Source: Uranotaenia lowii (Eukaryota > Arthropoda > Insecta > Diptera > Culicidae). From it: a stretch of 64,000 nucleotides of DNA. Where the stretch lies: positions 155,682,848 through 155,746,847 of the forward strand of contig NC_073693.1 in NCBI RefSeq assembly GCF_029784155.1, read 5' to 3'. The position numbers and the translations under genes were made by a program. The notes beneath the pieces were generated by a model that did not search any database, was not told the DNA's origin, and saw only the letters and a list, made by a program, of their open reading frames with translations. Positions 26,201 to 38,230 of this stretch are shown piece by piece. Each line of letters begins with the position of its first letter. The first letter of the stretch is position 1.

Positions 26201-26318
26201 ACTACAAATTTTGTATGGAAGCCCCAATCCCTTAAGTCGGATGGGGTCAGTTTACTCACAGCCTTCGTATAGAACGCATCGTTTTGCGAGTTTATAGTCG
26301 TGTAGTAAAACTATCGAA

Positions 26319-27090
26319 ATGTCTAAACCGGATAAACGTACCAGAACCTATGGTTCAAGGTACCACGGACCATTTATCGTGATTGCGAAAGCCGTTAGTG
26401 GAAATATCTCGGCTATCAAGCTGTCTACGAAAATTGTCGAAAAATTCGGTCCTGAATATTTGAAAGCTGTATCTTTGTCCAAGCGAAAAGTTAAAGTGCT
26501 AATGGGAAACCGCATTGCGACGAATTCTTTGATTTCTATGGAAATTGAAAACGTGAAATTCTCTATCCCACAAAAACTTACTGAATGTCTGGGAATAGCT
26601 TATGTGGACATTGAAATAAAGGACGATGAGTTAATGTTGCCACGTGCCTCCAACAAACATAGCTTGGTTCAATGCAATAATCCCACCATTCTTGAAGTGC
26701 GTCGTATGACGAAAAAAGTTGATGGAATTGACAATCCGCTATGGACAGTGGTCTTCACGTTCGAAGGCACAAGTCTACCATCTCACGTGGAGTTTGAAAA
26801 TGTATTGTACTCTGTGAAACAGTATGAGTACCCAGTTCGGCAGTGTCGTAATTGCTCAAAACTGTAAAAGTGCTAAAAAGTGTCGAATGTGTTCAGAAAA
26901 AAATATCAGCGATGATCATGTTTGTGAAAATGCAGCTATAAAGTATATGAACTGTGCAGGTCCTCAGTTTTCTGATGATAAGAGCTGCCCACAAATAATA
27001 AAGCGTAAAGCTGAAAAGAAATCGCGCCAAATTACCTTCTCACAAGGTTTCAACATTGAAACGGCGCGCGGCAAAGAATCACGCAAGTAA
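26319..27090 (+). pseudogene. LINE ORF1: gag-like nucleic-acid-binding protein (frameshifted)
   Basis: The frame opens with ATG at 26319 and runs about 182 residues with a basic N-terminus (MSKPDKRTRTYGSRYHGPF) and a region that resembles the RNA-binding middle of LINE gag proteins. At about 26865 the frame shifts, and the next frame carries the Cys-rich part: QCRNC, KCRMCSEK, DDHVCEN and MNCAGPQFSDDKSCPQ. The last matches the C-x2-C type knuckle phrase found near the end of I- and Jockey-type ORF1. In intact elements this protein coats the RNA and forms the transposition particle. Here the knuckle region is out of frame with the N-terminus, so a full product cannot be made. Confidence 0.8.
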
Positions 27091-27339
27091 TTCAAAAGCT
27101 GTTCACAAAACAAAAGCCCTGCTCACATTTTCACCAACTATTCAATTTCTTCTACCCAAAGCGCTCTAGCTTTGATCTTTCCACCTATAATACTTTCATG
27201 TTCTTTCTAAATATTCTACCTTGAATTTTCACAACTCACCGAAATGCCAAAAATTAAATAAGAATATATCCCAGCGGCGATTAAAATAAGATAACAGAAT
27301 TAATAAAAATCTGAAACCCAAATAAAAAAAAAATAAATT

Positions 27340-28076
27340 GTCCAGAAGCAATTCAACTAATAGCTTGTGAAGTAAATTTCCTAGAGAGTGCAATTACTAT
27401 CGAGTCCTTGTACATAAATCCTCAGTTCCGAATAACTAAGCACGCATTTGAACGCTTCCTAGAAAGCATACCTTCTCCTTGTGTCATTGCTGAAGATTGG
27501 AATGCACGAAATCTTTTGTGAGGTGATTGTTTTTTAACAAATGCCATGGGAAATTCTATGGCTGGAGCACTTAATGAAACTGATCTAGTAGTTATAAACA
27601 GCGGCAATTTCACAAGATTTGATAGCAACCGTACTCCAACTGCTATTGATATAACTATAGTGTCACCAGAGTTGAGTTTATCCGCTCGCTTGGGGACATT
27701 AGATTGCCCACATCTAAGTGACCACCTACCAATTCTGTTTAACCCCAACTGTCGGCGGACAGAAACAGTATCTCCAAAGGTTAACATGAACCGTGTTAAC
27801 TGGCAGCAGTATAATGACCACTGGGAAGAAGCGATTAGCAGAAGCAGGGATATGCCATATGACCAATTCAATCAAACTCTCTGGGCAGCTTTAGAAAATT
27901 CTATTGAAAACAGACCGCGAGGAGAGCAAAAAGTCTCACAGCCTGATTGGGACCAAGAGCTTACCGAGGCTGTGAAACTCAAATCTGCACACTTCAAAGC
28001 GTGGAAACGTGGACATTTTGAGTACAGTCTATATCTCAAATACATGGACGCGGAAAAAAGTTTAAAAAACTACTAA
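27340..28076 (+). pseudogene. LINE ORF2: AP-type endonuclease remnant
   Basis: The first part is readable around 27345-27520 (phrase IPSPCVIAEDWNARN, where the family usually has GD(F/W)NAR, so the catalytic GD pair is degraded to ED). It continues in another frame at 27546-28076 with NRTPTAIDITIVSPEL and HLSDHLPI; the SDHLP phrase is the conserved final motif of the endonuclease/exonuclease/phosphatase fold. The N-terminal catalytic residues are not visible, so the domain is 5'-truncated relative to active elements. In active copies it nicks the target DNA to prime reverse transcription. Confidence 0.8.
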
Positions 28077-28153
28077 GAGAAAAGAAGAGGCAAAACTGGC
28101 AGAGATTCTGCGATTCTCTGGACAGCCAAATTTCAGATACGCAACTCTGGAGA

Positions 28154-29450
28154 ATGGCTAAACGTTTTAAGGAAAGCAGAGAAACTTCGACTGATCTGAG
28201 AGATCAAGAGGTATTGGAAGGTATTTTGGACCGCTTGGCTCCAAAATCATGTCCGGAAAGAGGAATTACCTCATCAATCTTCGAGCGAGCCGATAGGGTG
28301 GATAAACCAAATATAACAATCTTCGATCTACAAGCTGCTTTGGCTGGAGTTTCGAATACATCACCGGGTATGGACAAAGTTCCGTATATTGCGATGAAAA
28401 ATCTACCACTAAACGCAAAGCTGTGTGTAACGAGAATTTACAACCGGATTTTGGATAGTCAGTCCATACCCCAGGAATGGACAAGATTTCAAATCGTTCC
28501 CATATTAAAACCGGGTAAGTCACCGTCAGAAGTGATTTCGTACCGCCCTATAGCACTGGCTTCGTGTTTCCGAAAGCTGTTGGAGATCATCATCAAAAAC
28601 AAGGTATCATGGTTTTTGGAGTCATCGAGTTTATTTCCACATGAGATGTTTGGTTTTCGTAAGAACCGTGGGACGGTTGATGCACTGCATGTAGTGGTTC
28701 GTGAGGCACAACATGCAAATGATCGAAAAGAGTATACCGTGATGTGTAATTTGGATATTGAAGGGCAATATGAAACGTCAACATTCATCTCTTAGTTAAA
28801 GAAATGGAAGGGTTGAACGTGGATATGTATTGAATAAGAGCTGTTTATATGCTGTCTCGGGAGAGAAATATATGCATATGTATGGATGGTCAAAATCTTA
28901 CTCAGAGAACAACGGGGGTCTTCCTCAAGGCTCCCCGCTTAGCCCCCTGTGCTTCAACATCTACTTAACACGAACTATTCTGGAAGCTAAATCTACAGTG
29001 ATGTTAGTTGGATATGCAGATGATGTGTCATTGCTCTGTCGAAACAAAGAGGGTAACACCGCTGTATCCCGCGTGCAATCCGGAGTAAACATCTTTTCTA
29101 ATAGTTTGCTTCTACTAGAACTTGCATTATCACCGACGAAATGTAATGCAATCGTGTTCAAAAGACGTCGGATCAATCGTTTGGAAATACTACTAATAGA
29201 AGGAGTTGAGATCCCATTTGATAACCGGCTTAGATTATTCGGGTTACATTTGACACCGAGGCTGTCTTGGAGTGCTCATGTGAACGTAATCAAACGCAAA
29301 GTGTTACCATACATGAATCTAATGAAAAGTGTTGCTTCTCAAGGCTGGGGAGCACATCCTTCATTGCTGACAATCTACAAATCGAAATACAACATTGTTC
29401 AGATGATATTGATCTCTCGGTGGCAATTGAATTACATCTTAACCGTACTC
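28154..29450 (+). pseudogene. LINE ORF2: reverse transcriptase domain (broken)
   Basis: Two frames cover the RT. 28154-28795 has SPGMDKVPYIAMKNL, PILKPGKSPSEVISYRPIAL and FGFRKNRGTVDAL, and reaches the catalytic A motif NLDIEGQY before a frameshift and stop. 28830-29450 has motif B (GLPQGSPLSPLCFNIY) and the catalytic motif C (GYADDVSLL), followed by the thumb (LRLFGLHLTPRLSW). The residues D and DD needed for polymerisation are therefore present but separated by a break near 28790-28830. This order of motifs is diagnostic for non-LTR reverse transcriptases. Confidence 0.9.
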
Positions 29451-30361
29451 TCTCGGCATGGGATTGTGTACAAGAAATCATTGACCGGAAATACCATGAT
29501 TTCCACATATTGGCTACAGATGGTTCGAAAACTCAGGAAGGTGTGGGATATGCTGTAGTTTCTTTTTTCAACTTTATGGTAGCCCGTAAAACACCCTACT
29601 GAATGCTCGGTATACATGGCCGAAATGTTGGCGTTACTCGAAGCTACTCGCATTATCCGCACTATGCCACAACGAGCATATCTTGTTCTCACAGATAGCA
29701 GAAGTAGCCTTGAGAGTCTACTCAACATTAAACCTCGATCCGTTTTATCTGAAGGGTGGTATAAGTTACGTAAAACCCTGCAAGATCTAAAATCATTAAG
29801 TTACAACGTTATTTTTTTGTGGGTCCCAGCACACAAAAATGTTTTCTGGAACGAAGAAGCGGATAGGCATGCTTAACAATCAACAATTAACGGGGACGAA
29901 ATTGAATTCCAGCTTACATACAGCGACATCGTGTTCCCCAGCAAACAGCGAGCAATTCAGCACTGGCAACAGTATTGGAACGAAGGAACGATTGGGCGGT
30001 ATTGTTACTATTTGGTACCACAGGTGAACCTCTGTGCCTGGTTCAGTACTTCAAACCTCAACAGACGTGAAGTTGTAATACCAAGCAAACTGATTAGTAA
30101 CCACTCCAGATTGCCAGCGCATCTTCATCGGAACAAAATCATTCAATCAGCAGCATGTGGTGTGAATGTGGTTATCCCGTTGCAAATCCCAACTACATAT
30201 TCTTCTCGTGCCCTCGTTTTGAAGAAACCAGAGATGATCTGGAAGCTTTCATCACCAGGAGACAACTACCATTGGATATAACAACAGTGTTACATGATAA
30301 AAACATAGTGATTTTGAAAAAACTTTGTAACTTTATAATTACCAATAATATTGATATGTAA
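29451..30361 (+). pseudogene. LINE ORF2: RNase H domain and C-terminal finger
   Basis: RNase H motifs occur in order over two frames: ILATDGSKT (first D), AEMLALLEATRI (E), YLVLTDSRSSLESL (second D) and FLWVPAHKNVFWNEEADRHA (H and last D). Further on, MWCECGYPVANPNYIFFSCP is the Cys-rich finger seen at the C-terminus of I-like elements. The last frame ends at 30361, some 80 bases before the A-rich tail. RNase H in LINEs is thought to remove template RNA. Stops between the pieces (near 29600 and 29874) make this a pseudogene. Confidence 0.88.
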
Positions 30362-30457
30362 TGTAATATTGTATTCTATCACCAAACTTGGCCAATAGTG
30401 CAACTGCAAGAAGCATAATAAATGTAGATACGAATTTAAAAAAAAGTCGGATGGGGT

Positions 30458-32187
<1,730 letters not shown>

Positions 32188-32189
32188 TA

Positions 32190-34193
32190 TATAGATAGAT
32201 AACCTTAAGAGTTCGGCCGAGTTCGTATAATTTTTTGAGTGGGTTTCGTTAGTCAAGTTATTGGCTAACATAAATTTTGGATGGATTTTTTACAAACAAG
32301 CAATCAATAATTTTTTTTTCCTCTAAAAACAGCAAATAATGCCGGTTTTTTCTTCGAATTTTAAGTGTTTAAATGTGCAATGGTCCCATTGTCTGGAAAG
32401 CAAAAGATCATGCTGAGCTGTTTTTAGAGGGGAAACCCTCCGTTGTTTTTAACAACACCATAAACGCTAATAAAATGGTATATTTTAAGGTTTTTTCCAC
32501 TACTGCCAACTTATTGTGATAAAATATGAAATAATCCAATTTACTACTTTTTCTGAATGCATTTCTTAACTAGACAACTATCTGTCATACTGAATTCGGA
32601 AAATATTGGACCTAGAAACGAAGACCTTAATTTGAATAAACTACCTCTTCGTGCAGGACAAATGAAATATGTTCAACTATCCATGAAACCATTGTATTAA
32701 TATGTTCTCCCGAAGCATGAGAGCAGGGGGATTCCAAAAAGTAGGTGAATCAACAGCTAGCTACTAGCTAACCCCCCCCTGGGATCTGCTTTATGAACTT
32801 CACAACTTCTCCACACGACACAGCTTCTTGGTTGTTTGTGTGAGTGGGTGTGTTCCTGAGTGTGAGTGTGTGTGCGCCGAGAGTATGAATTTAGTAATAA
32901 AACGGCACTTAAGAGGTTTGGTGTTTCGGTCGGTCGAACCAGGTGAAGAAAGCAATAATTTAATTTAATCTAACAGGTAGGTGGTACCAGCACTGTAGGA
33001 CTAGTTGCTGCATGGACTGGACAGCTCAGTTGACCGTAACTTCAACGGCTCGGTAATTTGGTCATCGGTCGTTGGTGGCCTGGACCGGAAATGGGAAAGG
33101 GGGGATGAAGAGCGACATCCGGTAAAAGAGCACATTAGCCAGCAGATATTGACGGTGTTGTGGCACACGATGGGAGATATATTGACAGTGAATTTATTTG
33201 CACTCAGCACGCTATCTGAGGGGGCAGTCGATTGTTTGTACGGCTTAATGGAGCTTTCAGGACATAAAATTGAATACCTCTGGATGAACCTCTTCCGCTT
33301 CAACAATGTTGCAGAAAATAAACTGCAATTGATTCAAATTGATATACCCCATGATTGATTATTTCAAGAAAAGTGCTTTCATTGATTGAATCATATATCC
33401 CCATTCAATGAAAATGCTGTTTTAAACATAGCACTGATGTTCATTTGTTGATAATTCTCAAACTCAAGAATCATGGAAAAGGTCATTTCCACATTTTAAT
33501 ATTCTCCTACATCAGAAGAAATTGTTTCCAGAAACCTTCCATCTTTTTTGCAAACGGCTGTCATACCGCATAACTGAGTGCAGCCAAGAAAATGATGTCA
33601 AGGAGTCACCTACATCCATAGATCCTGGTGCTGTAGTATCACGATATGTTCCACCCAACTGTATATGGCCTTTTGGCTGAAGCTTGAAAATAAAAACCTG
33701 ACAAGACGAATAGTGACTATCCGTCGATCCGAGGCTATCCGCAATAAAATGGTTAACCGAGGGTCTTCCCGGATGCGTGTTTTCGAGATGGTTCAACCAT
33801 ATAATCCCACACACACACACACACACACACTCCACCGGAACCGGAAGCTGCAAGACAAAGGAACCATAACCAATTTCGCGCCAAAAGTATCCATGTTAAA
33901 AATGGTGGAAAATAGCCTGTCACTTTGATTGGCACACGCGTTCAAAGCGCGCGATGTGTTCGAAAGGATAGCCATCCGGAAGTGTGCGATGTTGCGGAAT
34001 ACCTACTTTAGGGTTCAGGACTTTCAGTCTGTTCATGTCTCTCGCGCGCGGCAAGAGTTGCGTTCAATTTTATCTCTATAATTATTTTTGCTGCCGAAGC
34101 TTGCCAAGGAATTTCCGATGCTTAGGAAAATTATCCAGCAGCGTCTTAAAAATATATTGCTCTGTGAGTGCTAAAGATGATTGATAAAACAGT
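32190..34193. other. Low-copy sequence, no gene that can be defended
   Basis: 32190-32800 is AT-rich with no feature. 32800-34190 is more complex and has opposed open frames at 33005-33358 (plus, 117 codons) and 33512-33853 (minus, 113 codons). Neither shows a known domain. GT-containing donor-like strings occur (for example AACCAGGTGAAG near 32937 and AACAGGTAGGTGG near 32972), but no exon chain could be built. Possibly host intron or untranslated sequence. Confidence 0.4.
33808..33830. repeat. (CA)n microsatellite
   Basis: Eleven to twelve CA units between ATAATCC and CTCCACCGG. Confidence 0.95.
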
Positions 34194-34195
34194 TA

Positions 34196-35399
34196 AAGAG
34201 TGAAACGGTACAAATTTGGTCAAGGGAAAACGCGTGTAAATCGGTGAAATCGTTTATTTAAAAAATCAAATTAAACTTCTTTTTCTAGTTTAATTAGCAT
34301 AAAATTCAGGAAAGATATTCAGTTAGGCTTCCGCTTTTCCAAATCCGAATTGCCGGGCCTTACGCTTAACCCCTGCCATCAGATTTTGTACAGCCACCTT
34401 GTCCACCTTCTTCGCCGGAAAAAAGCAAGTTTGCCTTGAACTGCTGCTCGTTGGGAGGGGTTTTGTCCTTGGAAACCACATGCACGTTGTTGGCGGCGTA
34501 CCACTCCATGGCCTTTTTACCGTAATGGCAAGATGCCAAATCCGGCCAAAACAGTACGGAACAACCGCGTTTCTTCAGGAGAGGCAGCAGACGTTTATTC
34601 AAACACTCTTTCACTTAAATTTCTTGGTTTACAGTCCCAGAAGCTTTGAAAATGCTGCTTTTCAAGCCACAGGTACAGATGGCTTGCCAAACCAGATATT
34701 TCTTCGCGAACTTTGACAGTTTCATGTGCTTGAAAATATCTGCTACCTTTCCCCTTCCTTTTGCCGTATAAAACTCCTGTCCCAGAAGCTGCTTGTAGTT
34801 GGCTTTGACGTAGGTTTCGTCGTCCATTACCACGCAGTCAAACTTCGTCAGCCTAGTCGTGTACAGCGACTTTGGCCGTCGTATTTTGTTTATCATCGCG
34901 ATTTGGAGTCACTGCCTTCTTGTAAGTCGATAGTCCGTCTCGTTTTTTGGCTCGATGCACGGTTGTAGACAATACACCCAGCTTATTTGCGGCATCTCGG
35001 AGAGAGAGGTTAGGATTTCGCTTGAAACTACCGGCAACTCCCTTTGTCGTCTCAGCGGCTTCCGGTTTTCGATTTCCTTCCGATCCAGACTTCCTGGCTG
35101 TCGAAAAACGTTCCCCAAACACTTTAATTACATTTGCAACGGTTGATTTGGCAACTTTTAGCGATTTTGCCAGCTTTGCGTGCGAGTAGCTCGGATTTTC
35201 GAGATGCGCGGGCAAAATTTTGATACGCTGCTTTGGACGGCATTTTGACAACTGAAGAGTGACTTCCAAAATCAAAATACGAGCAACATTCTACACACAC
35301 ACACACACCTTCAAAATGAGGGGTGTTCAGGTTTTTAAATGCAAAATTGAAAGAAATACGTAAAGTTGATATTGACCAAATTTTGACCGTATCACCCTT
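34196..35399 (-). mobile_element. DD37E-type Tc1-mariner transposon (copy B, deleted)
   Basis: The left end AAGAGTGAAACGGTACAAAT and the inverted right end AAGGGTGATACGGTCAAAAT form TIRs of about 27 bp. TA flanks at 34194-34195 and 35400-35401. It contains a minus-strand transposase pseudogene. A (AC)n run lies in its 5' leader at 35293-35307. Its TIRs differ from copies A and C, so it is a separate lineage. Confidence 0.88.
34323..35243 (-). pseudogene. Transposase, DD37E-type, copy B (third catalytic site deleted)
   Basis: The frame starts MPSKAAYQNF at 35243, and a frameshift leads into YSHAKLAKSLKVAKSTVANV (first HTH), NLSLRDAANKLGVLSTTVHR (second HTH), VVMDDETYVKANYKQLLGQ (first Asp) and VLFWPDLASCHYGKKAMEWY (second Asp). 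After KTPPNE the protein jumps directly to a C-terminal segment (KKVDKVAVQNLMAGVKRKAR), so the part that should hold the third catalytic acid is gone. Judging from copy C, about 30-40 residues are missing. Two frameshifts add to the damage. It ends in KAEA at 34323. Confidence 0.85.
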
Positions 35400-36000
35400 T
35401 ATGATTGAAGTCTTCAAACGTCTGACTTGATTAATAATTTGGATTTGATGATCATTATCCGCACTTTTAACTTTTTTTTTTTGTAGCGACCCACCACACT
35501 CCCCCACACCAAAAGGCTGGATTGAGCCCCCTGGTAATGGACGCTACTGTTCTCAGCACGTCTGGCAGCAATTGGACAAAGAAATATTAAAACGCGAGCA
35601 AAATTTTACTCATGCTGAGAACTCAAAATGGTAATAATTCAGTGCGAGGAAATGTGACGATACTAATTTAACAAACTTACAACTATGAATCTCAATAGAA
35701 AGAGATTTCCTTTTAAGAGATTCACTTTAAATTATACAAAAAAAGTTTTAAAACATTCTACATCTAAACTAAAATTTACAAAGGATTAACGCTACAAATA
35801 AAAAAATTCTTAAGAATAGCTTTGTTCGACTTGTTTTATCGACTAAGTTTTTCTTTAAATATTTGAAGCAATTTTATTTTGAAAGTTGGGCGAATATTTA
35901 TTTCTTTTGATTCATTGGGTAAGTTGTTGTATTTTGTTGGTCTTATGAAGGAAATTCTTCTCTGTCCTAAAGTAGTTATCGACCGACAACGTTGCAAATA

Positions 36001-37438
36001 CAGTAGTTTTTCGATTTTATCACGGTCAAAAAAATTCACCGTGAATATGGCGAAACCTTGAATTTGGCGAAACTAAAAATTAAAGTGGTAAACAGTAGTT
36101 TAGTTGTCTTGAATCAATAATTTATCATTTTTTCAATAGTACAAACATTTTATATCAATAAATTTTGATCATTAGATGTAATTATCATTGTTGACTAAAC
36201 ACAAAGGGTCGATTTCAGTAAGAATTATCCTTCTTCATAGCAGTTTTAAGACTTTTTCTTGAAATAAAACCATGTAGGATATCAATATCATAGTTTACAT
36301 CTTATTAAAGAGAACTATTTAGTTTTTATGGAAATTTAACAGTCATTATCTCTTATGTCGGTTTTGAAAATTAATTCTCTTCTGCAAATTTTAAATTTCA
36401 ATATTTTTATCTTTACACCTTTGATTAACTAAAAAGATTACCTTTTCGAAAAATTTCTTGAAACTTGCTCAATTTAGGCTTTTAAAGTGTGTTTCTCGAA
36501 ATTTGCTTTATTGGCAGATAATCTTTTGTATTTCATATGAAGAAAAACACCAATCTTAGTCCTTTTTACACATTTTAAGGCAAAGCTAGCAAAATTTCAT
36601 TCTGAAATCCAAAATTATCCATTTAGACAATATTAAAGGTTGTCCAATCAGGATTGCGCACTCAGCTTTTTTAAAATAAACAAATTAAAAAAAGAAATCA
36701 GAGACATTTATCTCTTTTGAAAAACGCTTGAAATTCACCTACACCTTTATATGATTAGCATAACCAAAAAAGTTAACCTTTTTAGAGCGGCTAACCAAGC
36801 ACAAATATAATAGCGCCAGCACTAAATTTTACTTCGTGAGTCCGGACTTCCGACTTCCGAAAGACTAGCGACAAAGAAAAGTGAAGTGAAGTGAACTAGC
36901 ATTAGCGTGACGTTAAAATACTTATTTCTTTTTTTTTTTTTTTGTTTCGATTATAGTCGTTTTACCATATTTATGGCATTCGCAACTTTATATCAATGTT
37001 GCAGTTGGCGTACAGTTATTGAAAAACTTATTCGGTACAACTGTGTTCGATGTTTACTCTTCGGCTCGAACTCACGGTCATCGCTTCAGGAAGCAACCAA
37101 CTTGCCATCTGAGCTATATCACAAGCCCCCAAAATGCTTATGTCGACTATTACAAATGTTTTTAAATCCAAATGACGATTTTAAACACTGTACAGCTAAA
37201 GTAAGCTTTCAATGGTATGTTCATATTATTGAATACCTATATACAATGACATAAACCATAAAAAAATATCATGAACAAAGACGCTCTACGCTTTTGAAAG
37301 AAAATTAATTAATGGAAATGGTTTCTGAGTGATTTCTAAAAAAGCGTGATAAAATCGAAACAATAACCGTGATAAAATCGAGCGTGATTTTGGCGAGTAT
37401 TGATAAAATCGAACAGTGATAAAATCGAAAAACTACTG
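36001..37438. mobile_element. pogo-like non-autonomous TIR element, 1.44 kb
   Basis: Perfect TIRs of at least 23 bp beginning CAGTAGTTTTTCGATTTTAT stand at both ends, with TA at 35999-36000 and 37439-37440. CAGT ends and a TA target are usual for pogo/Tigger elements. Extra copies of GATAAAATCGA occur near the right end. No transposase is present. Fusing the flanks with one TA rejoins the LINE frame (NY then LQRCRSITT), which proves that it inserted into the LINE. Confidence 0.88.
36915..37141 (-). mobile_element. tRNA-derived SINE (copy 1), inside the pogo-like element
   Basis: On the minus strand it begins GGGCTTGTGATATAGCTCAG (A box TAGCTCAGNTGGCAAG) and has a B-box-like GAGTTCGAGCC about 40 bases on, then a 3' body ending AATCGAAACAAAAAAA. 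The body is 36926-37130. The flanks AAAATACTTAT (36915-36925) and AAAATGCTTAT (37131-37141) form an 11 bp target duplication with one change. A second copy lies at 40437-40630. Confidence 0.85.
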
Positions 37439-37708
37439 TAATTCAAACGGCGGGTGTTGTGTGTTCTTACTCCAGTAGTAAATGTCAGGATTTGGATGGT
37501 ATTTGATGAGTGCAGATTATCGAAAACATACATTATGGTTTGGAAATCACAAAGATCTACTTAAGGTAAAATGTTATGGGAAGTGGAAGAGTAAATGAGT
37601 TTAGTTGAGTATAGCATGGGAAGCCTGTAAATATTTTTTAAACACCTGTTTTGCAGAGATTGTAGTTTTTGTAAAGGTGATTGAGATGCTCTTCCTCAAA
37701 TTGATATG

Positions 37709-38230
37709 AGATAGTGTAAGCTTGCCAGATTTCCCGGTTTTATCCGGGTTTGCCCGGATATTTGATTCAAAATTTCGAGAATGTCCGGTTCGGCCCGGTT
37801 GCCCGGATATCGTGAAAAAAGTCCGGATATTGTCCGGATTTTTAAACAATTTTCACTAAGAAACCAAAAAAAAAATCAAAATTTTTGAGTACGTTTCAGC
37901 AAAATCGATTATCGGTATGGAAATTTTCAACGGTTGTTTCAAATAATTTCGCTGATTTACTTTTAAAAACCTTTAAATATTTAAGTGTTTCAAAAAGTTG
38001 TTGGAAGTCTGCAATTACATTAATAAAATATTAATTTCGATTTTGTTTGCATTTTTTCTTTGCTTTTATATATAATAACATCTAAATTTGGCCCGGTTTT
38101 TGCCCGGTTTTTGGATTTGAAAAATTGAAATCCATGCCCGGATTTTGCCAGGTTTTTTTTTGAAAAAATGCCCGGAATTGCTAGGCCCGGATGGTTGTGA
38201 AAAAAATTCTGGCAACCTTAAGATAGTGTA
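37709..38230 (-). mobile_element. MITE with TTGCCAG ends and 9-10 bp TSD (copy 3)
   Basis: The body is 37719-38220. The left end is AGCTTGCCAGATTTCCCGG and the inverted right end TAAGGTTGCCAGAATTTTTT. AGATAGTGTA is present at 37709-37718 and again at 38221-38230. It lies in the opposite orientation to the copies at 8156 and 17358 and shares their CCCGGAT-type words. It interrupts the C-terminal coding part of the CR1-group LINE between HSVLHYL and the continuation to its left. Confidence 0.88.

Larger units (their letters stand above)
23201..26247 (+). mobile_element. ACTAGCTGACCC-type element, 5' part
   Basis: It starts ACTAGCTGACCCGGTGTGC, matching the start of the 8648 element. It continues to the point where the I-clade LINE was inserted; the remainder, with the shared 3' phrases, resumes at 30458. 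The distal part (25480-26200) carries diverged repeats. No protein of its own was recognised. That one element spans the whole 3 kb is inference from the matched ends; other insertions may be included. Confidence 0.45.
26234..30457 (+). mobile_element. I-clade non-LTR retrotransposon, full length, decayed
   Basis: The body is 26248-30443, flanked by the identical 14-mer AAGTCGGATGGGGT at 26234-26247 and 30444-30457. It contains, in order, a gag-like ORF1 with Cys-rich knuckles, an endonuclease remnant, a reverse transcriptase, an RNase H domain, a C-terminal Cys-rich finger and an A-rich tail. RNase H after the RT with a downstream finger fits the I clade. Frameshifts and small deletions break both ORFs. 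The perfect target duplication shows that the boundaries are correct and that the copy is not very old. Confidence 0.9.

Noticed and set aside
33005..33358. Host protein-coding exon of 117 codons
   Set aside because: No domain, no clear splice-site pair in phase, and no conservation data; kept only as a place to check.
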